Source: Parapristionchus giblindavisi (lineage: Eukaryota; Nematoda; Chromadorea; Rhabditida; Diplogasteridae). From it: a DNA stretch of 64,000 nt. Location of the stretch: the NCBI GenBank assembly GCA_943737045.1, contig CALSFV010000078.1, positions 383,688-447,687 of the forward strand, read 5' to 3'. The notes under the pieces are model-generated. The model had not been told where the DNA came from. It worked only from the letters and a program-made list of their open reading frames with translations, and did no database searches. Positions 27,001 to 38,017 of this stretch are shown here, piece after piece; position 1 is the first letter of the stretch, and every line of letters begins with the position of its first letter. The translations under genes were made by a program, and so were the position numbers.

Positions 27001-30000
27001 AGTAATGTAAAGAAGGATAGGAACAGCATTGTATATCATCATCGAAGTAGAATCAACACCAAATGCGGCCACCTTAAATGAACTTTGATCTTTGTTCTTT
27101 GAAAACTATTGTAACCTGAGCAAATACAAGCATAGAGAAGATGATTCCAGGTCCGAGCATAGAGAATCCAATAACAATGAATTGATAGATAATGTAGAGC
27201 ATCGAAATCGATTCATTGTTGGCAACAGCTCTCTTAAAACAATCAATTACTTGTTTAAAATCGATCAATAATGTGAAGGTACACGACTAGTCGACAACTT
27301 CACAAAGATAAAAAAAATTAAGGTTGTGAGAACCAGATCACGGCGGTTCAAGGACAGTAGTTAAGAGCGACTCGCAGTTTTTAAAAATCAGGATAAATTG
27401 TTCAACAAATGTCTTACCACGAAAGTTCATTATTATATACGGTAATAGTTAGCGTAAGGGGAGGGAGCGACGCGACGCGCTCAACGACGCGCTGCGGTCC
27501 CTCCCCCCACATGCGTTCATCATCGAGTTCTACGAGTTATGTAGTAGGGTTGCAGGAACGGGGGCGAATTCTACGCACCCAATTGCCATCCCTTCCCTTC
27601 TCTCTAGCAATCGCCCGTGAGAGACACTCTCTCCCTTCCTAAATTCGTAGTTTGGCCTATCACTGCGAGAGAGTGCGTAGTCCCCGCACCTTTGCGGGGA
27701 CTACGCACTCTTTCTCGCCTCTCCCTGACCCTATCCCTACTCTCTCTCCGCTTCACCCGGCTCGCCCCCATTGAGGCACGTTTGAAGACATATCTAACTC
27801 CCCTCTCATCTGAGAGCTTGGCAGTCAACATCAAAGTTGTAGCTCACATCGATCCGGTTTTGATTCTTTTTTGGAAGAGTCGATACGATCAAAACAAACG
27901 AAGTTACATTCGTTCTACGGTTTCAGATGGAAACCGTAGAACGGATGTTTCGGATGTTTCGATAACAATTACCGTTCAAATAAATGTTGGTGTGGACATT
28001 TGAATTTCTCTCAATGATCATAGGAATCAGATTTCCCCCTGAACATTTATTATGTTGAGTTCCTGTCATTCCATCTATTTTTCATTTCAATGATTCAATG
28101 TCTCGAGAGGGACATTGTTAACCTCTCATGGTCCGCTCTTCCACTCTCGTCGCTCTGCTGGTTGTGAGATTATCTATGACGACAGGAACGATTACGATCC
28201 CGATTGGAAACGGCTGCGATTCTTGTCGGGAGCTGTACGACTTTGGCGGAAGTTTAGACGATTGAGTAGATCGGTGGAATGAGCAGTTGAGTCTATCTCG
28301 AATGAAACAATCGATACGATACTGTTGTATTGACGGAGAGTAGTCGAGAGACAATGGAGATAAGAGAGAGCTTCAGACAAAGACCAAACCGAACGAAAAC
28401 AACTTAAAAAGGTCATAACTTGACTTAACTTCGTATTTCGACCTGATTTTTTTTGCGTGGAATCTTGACAGTATTAACTATCGAATGCACGGCTTAGATT
28501 GTATGAAAATAATTTTAAAAATAGTTTATTATGCGTATAAAATGTACTTGCATAAGAAAATGACAAATGGTGCTAACGAACGGAAGTCACAATCGAGAGG
28601 CGATCGAGATGTAGCCGTCTACATCTCGCACCGCCTCTCGATTGTCTCTCCGCTGCCTCTCTCTAACCCGGCTGACCTTCGCCGCGCTATATTATATAAA
28701 AGAGATCGGCATAGTTTCTGAACTATGCAAAACAAGAAAGTCTCTTGTGGGAGTGGTTGGCTACTCTCGTACCAAATAAACAAGTGTATTTTATACGTTC
28801 AAAAGCTACAAAAAATCAGAAAAATCTCTCAAAAATATTTCAGACAATATTGAGCGTATAAAAATCACTTGATTTATTTGTAGAAGAGACTTTCTTGTTT
28901 CGCATGGTTAAGAAACTATGCCGATCTCTTTTATATATAAAATAGCGCGCGGCGAAGATCAGCCGGGTTAGCGAGAGGCAGCGGAGAGACAATCGATAGG
29001 TGGGGCGAGATCTAGCCTTTGAGCGACTTCCGTTCGTTAGCGCCCAGTGTCATTTTCTTATGCAAGTACATTTTATAAGTACAATACTTTACTTTGTTTA
29101 AAATGATACTTAATAATTTAAATACATTATTTGTATCCCGGCGATCTGTGTAAGTTCAATGAATGGAGTCATGTAATGAGATACATCCATAATAAGGTGA
29201 AATCATGATGTTAGCACATTTACAGAAACATTCTACAGTACACTACAGTATACCAATTTTGCTTCGCTGCGCTAGCTGTTTTTTTTTTCATTTGTTATTA
29301 TTATACATAAGTGCATTGGGCAAACAAATCCACACTAAAAACACTTAGATAATAAATATTGCATCAAGACCGTGAAAAATGAAAACAATGTAACAATCTC
29401 GGACACCGGGACATCGTATATTTATGGTATGCGAATTTTTATTGATCTGTCATAGATAATCTCACAACCAGCATAGCGACGAGAGTGGAAGAGCGGACCA
29501 TGAGAGGTTAACAATGTCCCTCTCGAGACATTGAATCATTGAAATGAAAAATAGATGGAATGACAGGAACTCAACATAATAAATGTTCAGGGGGAAATCT
29601 GATTCCTATGATCATTGAGAGAAATTCAAATGTCCACACCAACATTTATTTGAACGGTAATTGTTATCGAAACATCCGAAACATCCGTTCTACGGTTTCC
29701 ATCTGAAACCGTAGAACGAATGTAACTTCGTTTGTTTTGATCGTATCGACTCTTCCAAAAAAGAATCAAAACCGGATCGATGTGAGCTACAACTTTGATG
29801 TTGACTGCCAAGCTCTCAGATGAGAGGGGAGTTAGATATGTCTTCAAACGGTCAGTGAGAGGCGAGAAAGAGTGCGTAGTCCCCGCAAAGGTGCGGGGAC
29901 TACGCACCCTCCGGCTGTCACTAATCTGTCGTGCGGGAAATGCCGAGAGAGGGGCAAGAGATGGGAAGAGGGCGCGGTAAATTCGACTACGCCTACGCAA

Positions 30001-33000
30001 CGGCAACCCTATTATGTAGCATGCCGAGATGGCTTAGTGGTTAGAACTTTTGTCTGGCGATCCGAACCTCGTGGGTTCGAATCCCACCCGGTGCAAAACA
30101 ACTTTGCCGATTTTTCGTAGTGCGGGAGGCTTCAAGACAAAGTTAAATGTAGGGATTTCCCTCCAGTGAACCGCCGTGCAGATATTGTGATAGATACGAT
30201 CTTAGACATCTATTCACTCTTCAAGCCTATTTTCAATGGCACTGCACCTAATCTTTTTTCTCTTTATATGACTAGCTAAAGACTAGCTGAGAATGGAATA
30301 CAGTCCCGCAGAATCGCCACCTTAACAGGCGTCACGCCACGTCACGCGGCGTGACGCCTTGATCGCCATGCTGTTTTCTGCTCAACTGTAAGTGTTTTAG
30401 GTGTCTCAAATACGTTTTTGATAAGCTATTCGGTCATATGCATATAATGCACATGAGAAAAGAATAGAAAATTATTTTAAAATTAATGAAAATTAATTTT
30501 TAAAATATGGCACGGCAATACCGTTTTGTGGTGTACTACTGTATTTCTTCATTTTCCCAATCGATAATTGAGAATTTCGGTATTATACGACACCACTGAA
30601 TATTTTAAACATTAATTTTCATTAATTTTAAAATAATTTTCTATTCTTTTCTCATGTGCATTATATGCATATGACCGAATAGCTTATCATAAACGTATTT
30701 GAGACACCCAAAACACTTACAGTTGAGCAGAAAACAGCATGGCGATCAAGGCGTCACGCCGCGTGACGTGGCGTGACGCCTGTTAAGGCGGCGATTCTGC
30801 GGGACTGTACTGACAAAACAAAGTGGATCGACAGATACATCAATAATAGATAACAATCATAATATTCTAACCTTATAATCAGTAAGTAGATCAACAGTAT
30901 TAGCTACAGATGATGGAGTCCATCTTCTTCTTTGATTAAAGAACTCTTCAAATCCTTCAGGAGCATACGTCTCTGCATCCGAAGCTGCGGCGTACTCGAT
31001 ACGGTAGCCCTGAATGATTACGGTATTAATCGTGAAATGACTATTCTACAGTACCTGCTTGAGCATTAGTGTCGATAGCCATCTGTCTTCACCTTGATCA
31101 TATTGAACGAAATGACGAGGCTCTTTAGCTGTCTTTGTGTATTTATGCATGATATTGTCATCCATAAGGGCGGAAGCTCTGAAGATCAAATATTATAGAA
31201 TTAAAACTGTCCGAACAATACAAATTCCGCTATTTGCCGCGTAATACTCAGTCTCCGCCCACATCTTCGCGCGACATATATGGTATACCATTTTCTCTTA
31301 TTTTATCGAATTTTATGGCGTTTCCTCATCATTTCACAGGACTTTCAATAAAAATAAAATTATATGCATTGAAAAAACGTTCGAAAAATCCTTCCGAAAA
31401 TTTGGAGTGCGTTTTCTCAACGGTGGAGAAGTTTACTAAATTCGGCATTTGGCGCGGTGTGTGCAAAACTTTTGTAATTTTATAATATCAAAAACCAATA
31501 TCCATATTTCGAATAAATAGTTTCTCGAATAAGCTAGAGGATATATGTAAAATAAAATAACCTAAAGAGTGAGAAGCAACCAGGGGCACATAATACACAT
31601 CCGAAGACATGTTCAGCTGCTTTCTGGAACCAATGAGCAATGGCGTATTCGAACTTCTGATACCATACCATGACACATGAAATGTTAATCTTTCATCTTT
31701 CACTTTAATTTTTTTAAATCTTTACGGGACTCTCACCATTTCCAATAGGATGAATACGACCACAAGCACATCCAATATCACTCTTCATATTCATAAGATG
31801 AAGAAGTCTGAGAACAGCTTCTGGCTCGAATCTGCAATAAGACCACCGTATTCAGACAATCGTGGTGGAAATCTGCCTACTTGGAATCTCCATCAATAGC
31901 GAGAATGTATGTATTGTCGGCAGCCAATTGTTTATCTTCAATCGACATATGAGAGTCCATAATACGATGTCCAAGGAGATAGTACATGTACATAACCTGA
32001 ACATTATGGTTGATCTTTGATCTTTGATCTCTGATCTCTGATCTCATACCTGACTCCATCTCTTTTTGTGTCTAATTAGTTTCTTATCCTTGAGATGAAT
32101 GAATAGTAGTGTTCCTGCTGGTAATCTCACAACTAGACGACCACCATACGAGGTATTCACCTTCAATGAGTTCACAATATAAACTATAAAACCACCAATG
32201 CAATGAACTACAGTAAGTAGTAGAGCGAGACACTTGATACTATAAGTTTTTGACCAAGAAAATAAGTGGGTCTCTAGCTAACAGGAAACCGAGATATTTG
32301 CTTTTTAGCAGTTCTTTTTCCAGGGGGCAAAACTAATACCCTTTTACTTTTTTTCAGAGTGCTTGTCCCCAGAAAACAAAGACGACATAACCCACCAGCA
32401 TTCTTGTCGGTGCTCCTCCTTCCTCTTCAGTCATTCCATTAGTACCATTAGTTGATGGTCTGAATAGGATATTTAATTGATAATATAATCAATAATATCT
32501 ATTCTCACTCAGTCATTTCATTGATCAAATCGAAGAATAATCTGAAGAATTCATTAGGAGTTCTTCCGCATTCATTCTGATCCTCCCATGCATCATCAAA
32601 GAAGATATGAACTGAAGTTATAATGTACGATAAAAATATATAATTAGAAAGCATAATTGACTCCGTTTCTTCTCTTATAATTAGTCCCGTGCAATCAGAC
32701 TCCGCCCACTAACCTTCTAGTCTGAATTGAATATCATCTTTCCTTTTCTTGCTCTCACACAACGATCGTTCCTCATCCAATCTACAACATCATTTATGTA
32801 ATTGGAGTTGGATAATTCATTAATTGAATTGAATTGAATTTGATCATACTTGAGTAATGATTTAAACATCTGAGTCATCTCTGTTCGGGTCTCATGCCAC
32901 ATTGTTGCACATACGTATAGAGTACTCACTCTGCAAATAAAGTTAGTTCTCAATCGATAGTCTCCATATTAGATACCTATCCAGTTCATCACTTCTAATT

Positions 33001-36000
33001 CTCAGTGAATCAGGGGTAGGCGTTCCATTGACATTCGAATCGATAAATGCGCAAGCATCGTCTTCCTCTTCTACACGAGTATCCTAAGAAGATATCATTG
33101 GTATACTATAGGCGTATAAATCAATCGATTACTGACATTCTTGGCTAGAGAATGTTCAAAAACGACAATCGATTGTTCAATTGCAAGACCATTAGAGATA
33201 GCTGGCATTGATTCGATTCTGAAAATATACGAGATCCGTTGATTAGAACCGTTAAATAGTATAACTTACACTTCATCACACTTATCAAAGTCTGGTCGAC
33301 TGACTACATTATACGATCGATAGATAGAGACTCCTACCCATATAAGGGCGATATATGAATCAGAGAAGATATGAGCCTCCGGATGCCATGCAACACATCT
33401 CAAAGGTTACTGTACAATTGGAGTACGGTCAAAATCAATCAATAAATGGTTACCTATAAGCGATTCCGAGCTTGGCGAGAGACTTTCCAAGACCACAAAG
33501 AGTGAATACATTACACATAAGATGAGATATAATGAGTGATAGTGGAAGTGATATGGTGAGTGGATGAAGAAGAGAAGGAAGACGAAGGGACATTGCAGCC
33601 AAGAATCTAGTTGTACCACGTAGTGCATAGTTGAGAAGGATCAGAATGATACCAAGGATGAAGATACGACTGAAATGAGAATATGGTAAGGGTACGTATG
33701 ATATAGTAAGAAAATGCCTAGGATACTATAGATTAAGTTAGGGATTATAAGAAATCGAGAAGATTAAGATGATATGGTACATACATATAAGGCAAAAAGG
33801 GGATGAGATATGATCTTACGTGTGAGAATAGGATAAACTCCATGAGGTAAGAGTCTTTCTGAATATATCTCCCTTTAGATCAATTGTATGTGAAGAAGAT
33901 TCAGTCAGAATGAAAAGACCAATCAATAAACGAAGAATCGATAAAACCAGACGAGTCGGAGCATTCACTTTGCGTAGACCATACTTAATCTATAATGAGC
34001 TTACGGTAACTATGAAATACAGTAGTATGGTTATGGTAAGTAGGACAATCAATAACCTGATAGAGATGGTGGAAGTATGATCCTGAATGGGAAGGAGTAA
34101 TCCATGCCTCCCAAAATCCAATCGATAAAAGAAAAAGAGCAAGTGGGAGTGTAAGATATCGATCGAATTCTTTTCCAGCTATTGACCTGAATAATATACT
34201 ATTACGAATAGATTATTGATTGATATAGAGACGGATAGATCTTGAACTGGGATAGAAAACGGATTAAATACGCTATTCATAACGTTGAAATACAATGTAA
34301 ATCATACCAAAAATAAGCACAAGAGGCAAGAGACAAAGTGAGTATAAAGTGAGGCATTGATGCTGCCAATATACGAAGACGACGTGAAAGTGGATAGGAT
34401 TCATTGAAAGATCGAGCCATCTCAGCTACCATACTCTGTCAAAGAACAAAGATCACATTCAAAAGATGAAAGAATATTGATCAAAGATCAAGTATTAAAT
34501 TTGATACCAATCATCAGATGAAAGAATATAAATCATGTTATATTTGTATTTAAGATCATAAATGAAATATCAAATGCAGATGTTTGATTCCATGCATAAA
34601 AAATTATGCATAGTAGTAGCACAATCTAGTATGGACTATACTTGAATCGTGCATGGATTATCCCTGATTCCATTCATGAATTCCTTGTATGATAATTACA
34701 AGATCATGCATGGAAAATACTTGAATGTGCAAAAATCTTCTATTATCTTGCATGGAATGACAGAATCCATTCATGATCACGGATAATCCAAGTATGATTC
34801 GAGTATATTCTATGTTAGATTGCACCACTACTATGTATGGAATGAAAGACCTGACAATGATAAGATGGAACCTGAAACATAGGTATGAATTGGACAGCTG
34901 CTAGAGCAAATACAGCTCGGAATGAATCAAGTGTAGGGAATATGTAGATATAGAGAAGAAGAAGTCCACTAGATCGACATGTCTCGAAGAATACTAACTG
35001 AAATCTGAATATTGATCACTGTATCTTCTAAAACCACTGTAGAATATATAAGGTATGTATAGTAAAAGATACCGTTAGTCTGACTCTTCCTCCATTCTTA
35101 CTATCAGATATCATTCGATATAATGATTGAATAAGAGCAAAGAAATCAGGAAGACATTGAATGAGGAATAGAGTTATCAATGTAGCTGCACGTGCTTTGG
35201 GTAATCGACGAACTGAATAGAGTTACGGTAGGTTTCGGTAGAGTACAGTCCCGCAGAATCGCCACCTTAACAGGCGTCACGCCACGTCACGCGGCGTGAC
35301 GCCTTGATCGCCATGCTGTTTTCTGCTCAACTGTAAGTGTTTTAGGTGTCTCAAATACGTTTTTGATAAGCTATTCGGTCATATGCATATAATGCACATG
35401 AGAAAAGAATAGAAAATTATTTTAAAATTAATGAAAATTAATTTTTAAAATATGGCACGGCAATACCGTTTTGTGGTGTACTACTGTATTTCTTCATTTT
35501 CCCAATCGATAATTGAGAATTTCGGTATTATACGACACCACTGAATATTTTAAACATTAATTTTCATTAATTTTAAAATAATTTTCTATTCTTTTCTCAT
35601 GTGCATTATATGCATATGACCGAATAGCTTATCATAAACGTATTTGAGACACCCAAAACACTTACAGTTGAGCAGAAAACAGCATGGCGATCAAGGCGTC
35701 ACGCCGCGTGACGTGGCGTGACGCCTGTTAAGGCGGCGATTCTGCGGGACTGTATGGTGAAGTGAATAGACTTACCATCCATATGACATGATTTATCGTA
35801 GTGAGATTCATGAGAATGATGAGATGGAAGGATGTTAGTGGAGAGAATGATAAGAATGATACGAGAGAATAATGAACCAATTACAATGAAGAAATGAGAT
35901 GTTAGAAAGAGTACAAACTGAAATAGAGGATTATGGTAAGATTACGGTAGAACTGATATGTATATGGCTACTGTATGATTAATGTAAATGAACAAATAGT

Positions 36001-36276
36001 TTGAAACGATGGGTTCAAAAGTGAAGGAGATATGATAAGCGAGAGTGCGAGAGTTGTTTTTACTCTTCATGACTTTTGAAAACAATATGAAATGAATGAT
36101 TAATCAATAATAAAGAATGATTTAGATATTATACCTTAATGATTTGTAGAGCCTTAATCATCCATTGTGGTAATGGAGGATCATGAGAATGATTTCGTTT
36201 ATGAGATCGAAAGGCATTCCAATCCTCCATTTGAGGAAGGAAACCTAGAAGATATTGATATGACAGACTAAAAGAG
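24005..36276 (-). CDS. chs: chitin synthase (family 2 glycosyltransferase, multi-pass)
   Basis: A many-exon minus-strand gene, roughly 1250-1300 residues. It polymerises UDP-GlcNAc into chitin at the plasma membrane, used in the eggshell or pharynx of worms. Upstream exons (36276 to about 33300) encode hydrophobic segments. The catalytic core follows: [12 protein letters not shown] (about 32880), [13 protein letters not shown] (about 32590), [13 protein letters not shown] (about 32140), ILAIDGDSK (exon 31996-31881), [10 protein letters not shown] (about 31760), [12 protein letters not shown] (about 31590), GEDRWL (exon 31178-31055) and FFNQRRRW (exon 31009-30872). Further membrane segments and [10 protein letters not shown] (about 26520) come next, then a coiled region, [12 protein letters not shown] and a C-terminal membrane pair ending RGAVSAPT at 24005. 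The order matches nematode chitin synthases. The first exon with the start ATG is not identified; an internal [11 protein letters not shown] is one candidate. The splice before [10 protein letters not shown] is uncertain. Introns hold a LINE fragment, hAT-like elements and two MITEs. Confidence 0.9.
24640..25580 (+). pseudogene. LINE (non-LTR retrotransposon) 3' fragment, interrupted
   Basis: Plus-strand frame ending at 25391 with the reverse-transcriptase C-terminal pattern: [20 protein letters not shown] (about 24690-24735), then, after an inserted 286-bp element, [40 protein letters not shown] and [13 protein letters not shown]. This is the usual tail of CR1/jockey-like ORF2 proteins. A short 3' UTR ends with hairpin CATCTTTGGATG and AATAAATAAATAAAT. 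It is 5'-truncated, antisense to the chitin synthase gene and located in one of its introns. Confidence 0.8.
24750..25035. mobile_element. 286-bp hAT-like MITE, copy 1
   Basis: Ends TAGGGTTGGC and GCCAACTCTA with an 8-bp duplication GTATATAT (24742-24749 and 25036-25043), a hAT hallmark. It is inserted in the LINE frame between Ile-Tyr codons. The palindrome CATTGCGGGCCCGCAATG or a piece of it recurs five times. A sister copy of 287 bp is at 40092-40378. Confidence 0.85.
27458..27512. repeat. GC-rich hairpin
   Basis: GGGGAGGGAGCGACGCG pairs imperfectly with the following CGCTGCGGTCCCTCCCCC. It is a local inverted repeat in the chitin synthase intron just outside the hAT-like element. Confidence 0.4.
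27545..30011. mobile_element. 2.47-kb palindromic hAT-like element
   Basis: TAGGGTTGC at the left and GCAACCCTA at the right, flanked by the 8-bp duplication TTATGTAG (27537-27544 and 30012-30019). The arms 27690-28400 and 29460-29880 are long inverted copies. A further palindrome (about 28540-29070, ends ACTTGCATAAGAAAATGAC) is nested at the centre. A self-complementary GTAGTCCCCGCA...TGCGGGGACTAC hairpin lies in each arm. There is no transposase, so it must depend on a hAT enzyme elsewhere. It lies in a chitin synthase intron. Confidence 0.8.
30024..30096 (+). pseudogene. tRNA-like sequence with perfect A and B boxes
   Basis: TGGCTTAGTGG (about 30031) and GGTTCGAATCC (about 30072) match the tRNA internal promoter consensus, and the T-stem GTGGG/CCCAC pairs perfectly. 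The acceptor stem (3' CCGGTGC) has no good 5' partner and the D-stem is poor. It is therefore a tRNA pseudogene or SINE head, right beside the target duplication of the hAT-like element. Confidence 0.5.
30301..30807. mobile_element. 507-bp palindromic MITE, copy 1
   Basis: Ends CAGTCCCGCAGAATCGCC and GGCGGCGATTCTGCGGGACTG with TA on both sides (Tc1/mariner type). Arms carry a GGCGTCACGCCACGTCACG sub-repeat. I see no difference from the copy at 35246-35752. It lies in a chitin synthase intron. Confidence 0.85.
34587..34843. repeat. small intronic palindrome
   Basis: ATTCCATGCATAAAAAATTA at the left is mirrored by the right end ATGTATGGAAT. Internal AGTAGTAGCACAATCTAG matches reversed GATTGCACCACTACTA. 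It looks like a non-autonomous element in a chitin synthase intron. Confidence 0.5.
35246..35752. mobile_element. 507-bp palindromic MITE, copy 2
   Basis: Same length and, as far as I can read, the same sequence as 30301-30807, again between TA dinucleotides and again in a chitin synthase intron. This implies recent movement. Confidence 0.85.
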
Positions 36277-36787
36277 CTGCGAAAAGAAATGAGGAGGATC
36301 GTATGTGGAAATGGAGAACATTCTTTCTTTACTCTTCGTTTAACAAATAAACAAAAGTTGATAGTCATCGATAATAGAACAATCTTGAATATTAAATAAC
36401 ATTGCAAAAAAAGTGTGAAAGCAAAAATAGTAGCACTTTCTATGTTGTTTACGAATAGGAAAGAGTTGAATAAGGAAGGAATCCCCCTATAGACTACAAT
36501 CAATTGTCTTCAAATGTAGTGATCTACCCAGTCTATACCCTATTCCCATTCTTATCCCTCATCAAGATCAGAGTATCAAACGATTGTTTTCATCAATATT
36601 TTATTTGTCCAAAGAACAGTTATTTTATTTATGGAAACTGTTATTTATGTATTTTCATTCCAAATTCACTTCAAGAGTGTTCACAGTTCATTCTATAATA
36701 GATTTTTATGACATAAAATGTATCACAGACTATAATGACTATATTTATGATACAATTTAAATGCAATCATTATCCAATTTGAGTGAC
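36277..36787. other. region between chitin synthase and the CAP gene
   Basis: It should include the missing first exon and promoter of chitin synthase. A minus frame here (36503 downward) is hydrophobic but ends at an intron acceptor and does not look like the family. Nothing else was recognised. Confidence 0.4.
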
Positions 36788-37690
36788 TTATTTAGGATCA
36801 TAGACGTTGGTGTTGAGATAGTTTCCGCTAAAATGAATGGAATGAATAATCACTAAATAACTGTGGGATAGCTTACGCATCTCTGTATTGACAGGCTACA
36901 ATGACTTGTTTTCCACCATCACAAAGAGCTATACCACATCCAAGTTTGGTTGACTTGGCCCAAGCCATCTGATATAAACAATAATGAAATTATATAAGAA
37001 TATATTGATATACTTCTGTTGCATGTCCAATTCTAGAGCTGAATACTGCATTTATAAGTTTGATATCTGACCATCCATTGTCTTGGAATTCCTTCTCCCA
37101 TGAATCAGAAGCTTTCTTTCCCATTCCAGCGAATGTCATCTATGATTATTGATTAAATACATTATCAAATACTATTATTGTACCTTATTAGAAGACCACA
37201 TTGTATAGAGATTCTCTCCAAGATTCTTTCTTCCTGTTCAATGAGCAAAGACACAAGTTGAAGCTACTTTTTGGGCTGACTTTTCAATGTCACAATCCCA
37301 AGTCTGTAATCAATATCGTATGAAACTACAGTGATGTACATTGAGTACCATGGAAGGAATTGGAGTCTTAGCAGCAGGCATCTTCTTTCCTTTAGCAACA
37401 TATGTTCCAACAGAAATTGAACTACGAACTTTGTTATGAACATCCAGGAAACCTTTAACCTTAAATGAGTTCAATATTGATCAATTCATAATAAGATTAT
37501 CGATTTATTTATTACCTCAGACTCGTCGATTCCTCCAGTACAACGAGAGGCGGCCCAAGTGGCTGCAAATATGGTTCACTGATTTAGTAACGTATTGATA
37601 AATATAGTGTAAAACATTACGTACATACCGAAATAACGATGGTCAAAGCAGACAGAACAATGCTGAAGCATACTCAAATATTTTATAAGA
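36788..37690 (-). pseudogene. CAP/SCP-domain secreted protein gene with an in-frame TGA
   Basis: Minus-strand exons encode a nematode CAP (SCP/TAPS, venom-allergen-like) protein: KGFLDVHNKVRSS, MTWDCDIEKSAQKVASTCVFAH, TGRKNLGENLYTMWSSNK, GMGKKASDSWEKEFQDNGW, HATEMAWAKSTKLGCGIALC and a final GNYLNTNVYDPK at 36788. The family's HNKVR, CVFAH, GENLY and HATxMAWA motifs are all present, and introns keep frame. However, the codon after CVFAH is TGA (37238-37240), where relatives have a serine codon (TCA differs by one base). Unless this is a sequence error or read-through, the protein stops before the CAP core is complete. The first exon is unclear: one frame from an ATG near 37677 joins correctly, while an adjacent frame reads like a signal peptide, hinting at a second lesion. 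Confidence 0.75.
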
Positions 37691-37699
37691 ATGATAATT

Positions 37700-38017
37700 A
37701 AAGAGATGAGGTAATAATAAATGATATGCACGAATGAATATTCACTTCCTTTTATATTGAACAGATTTGTTTGATCAGGGATGCCCTTTTAGACAGAGTT
37801 TATGACATCCATTAAATTTGAAAGAAAAATGAATGTGAAAATCCATTATGAAAGCACAAATAAACTCCCACATTCTTCAAAGATTATCTATCTCATTCAC
37901 AATCGATTATTCACTTGTTTCTCTTCATTTACAATTTAATATTAATCAATATTTATCTATACCGGAATTTAAATGAAGTAATTCTCAAAATATGTATTCT
38001 AAATAACAATGTATTGA
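37700..38017. other. intergenic, nothing recognised
   Basis: AT-rich spacer between the CAP gene and the chemoreceptor. No exons or shared repeats were seen. Confidence 0.5.

Noticed and set aside
27617..28003. 128-codon frame similar to one at 29626-30006
   Set aside because: These are inverted arms of the hAT-like element, not duplicated genes.
30024..30096. Functional tRNA gene
   Set aside because: Promoter boxes and the T-stem are good, but acceptor and D stems do not pair.
36276..36503. N-terminal exon of chitin synthase from the 36503 ATG
   Set aside because: An AG acceptor interrupts it at 36277 and the peptide does not resemble the family's N-terminus.
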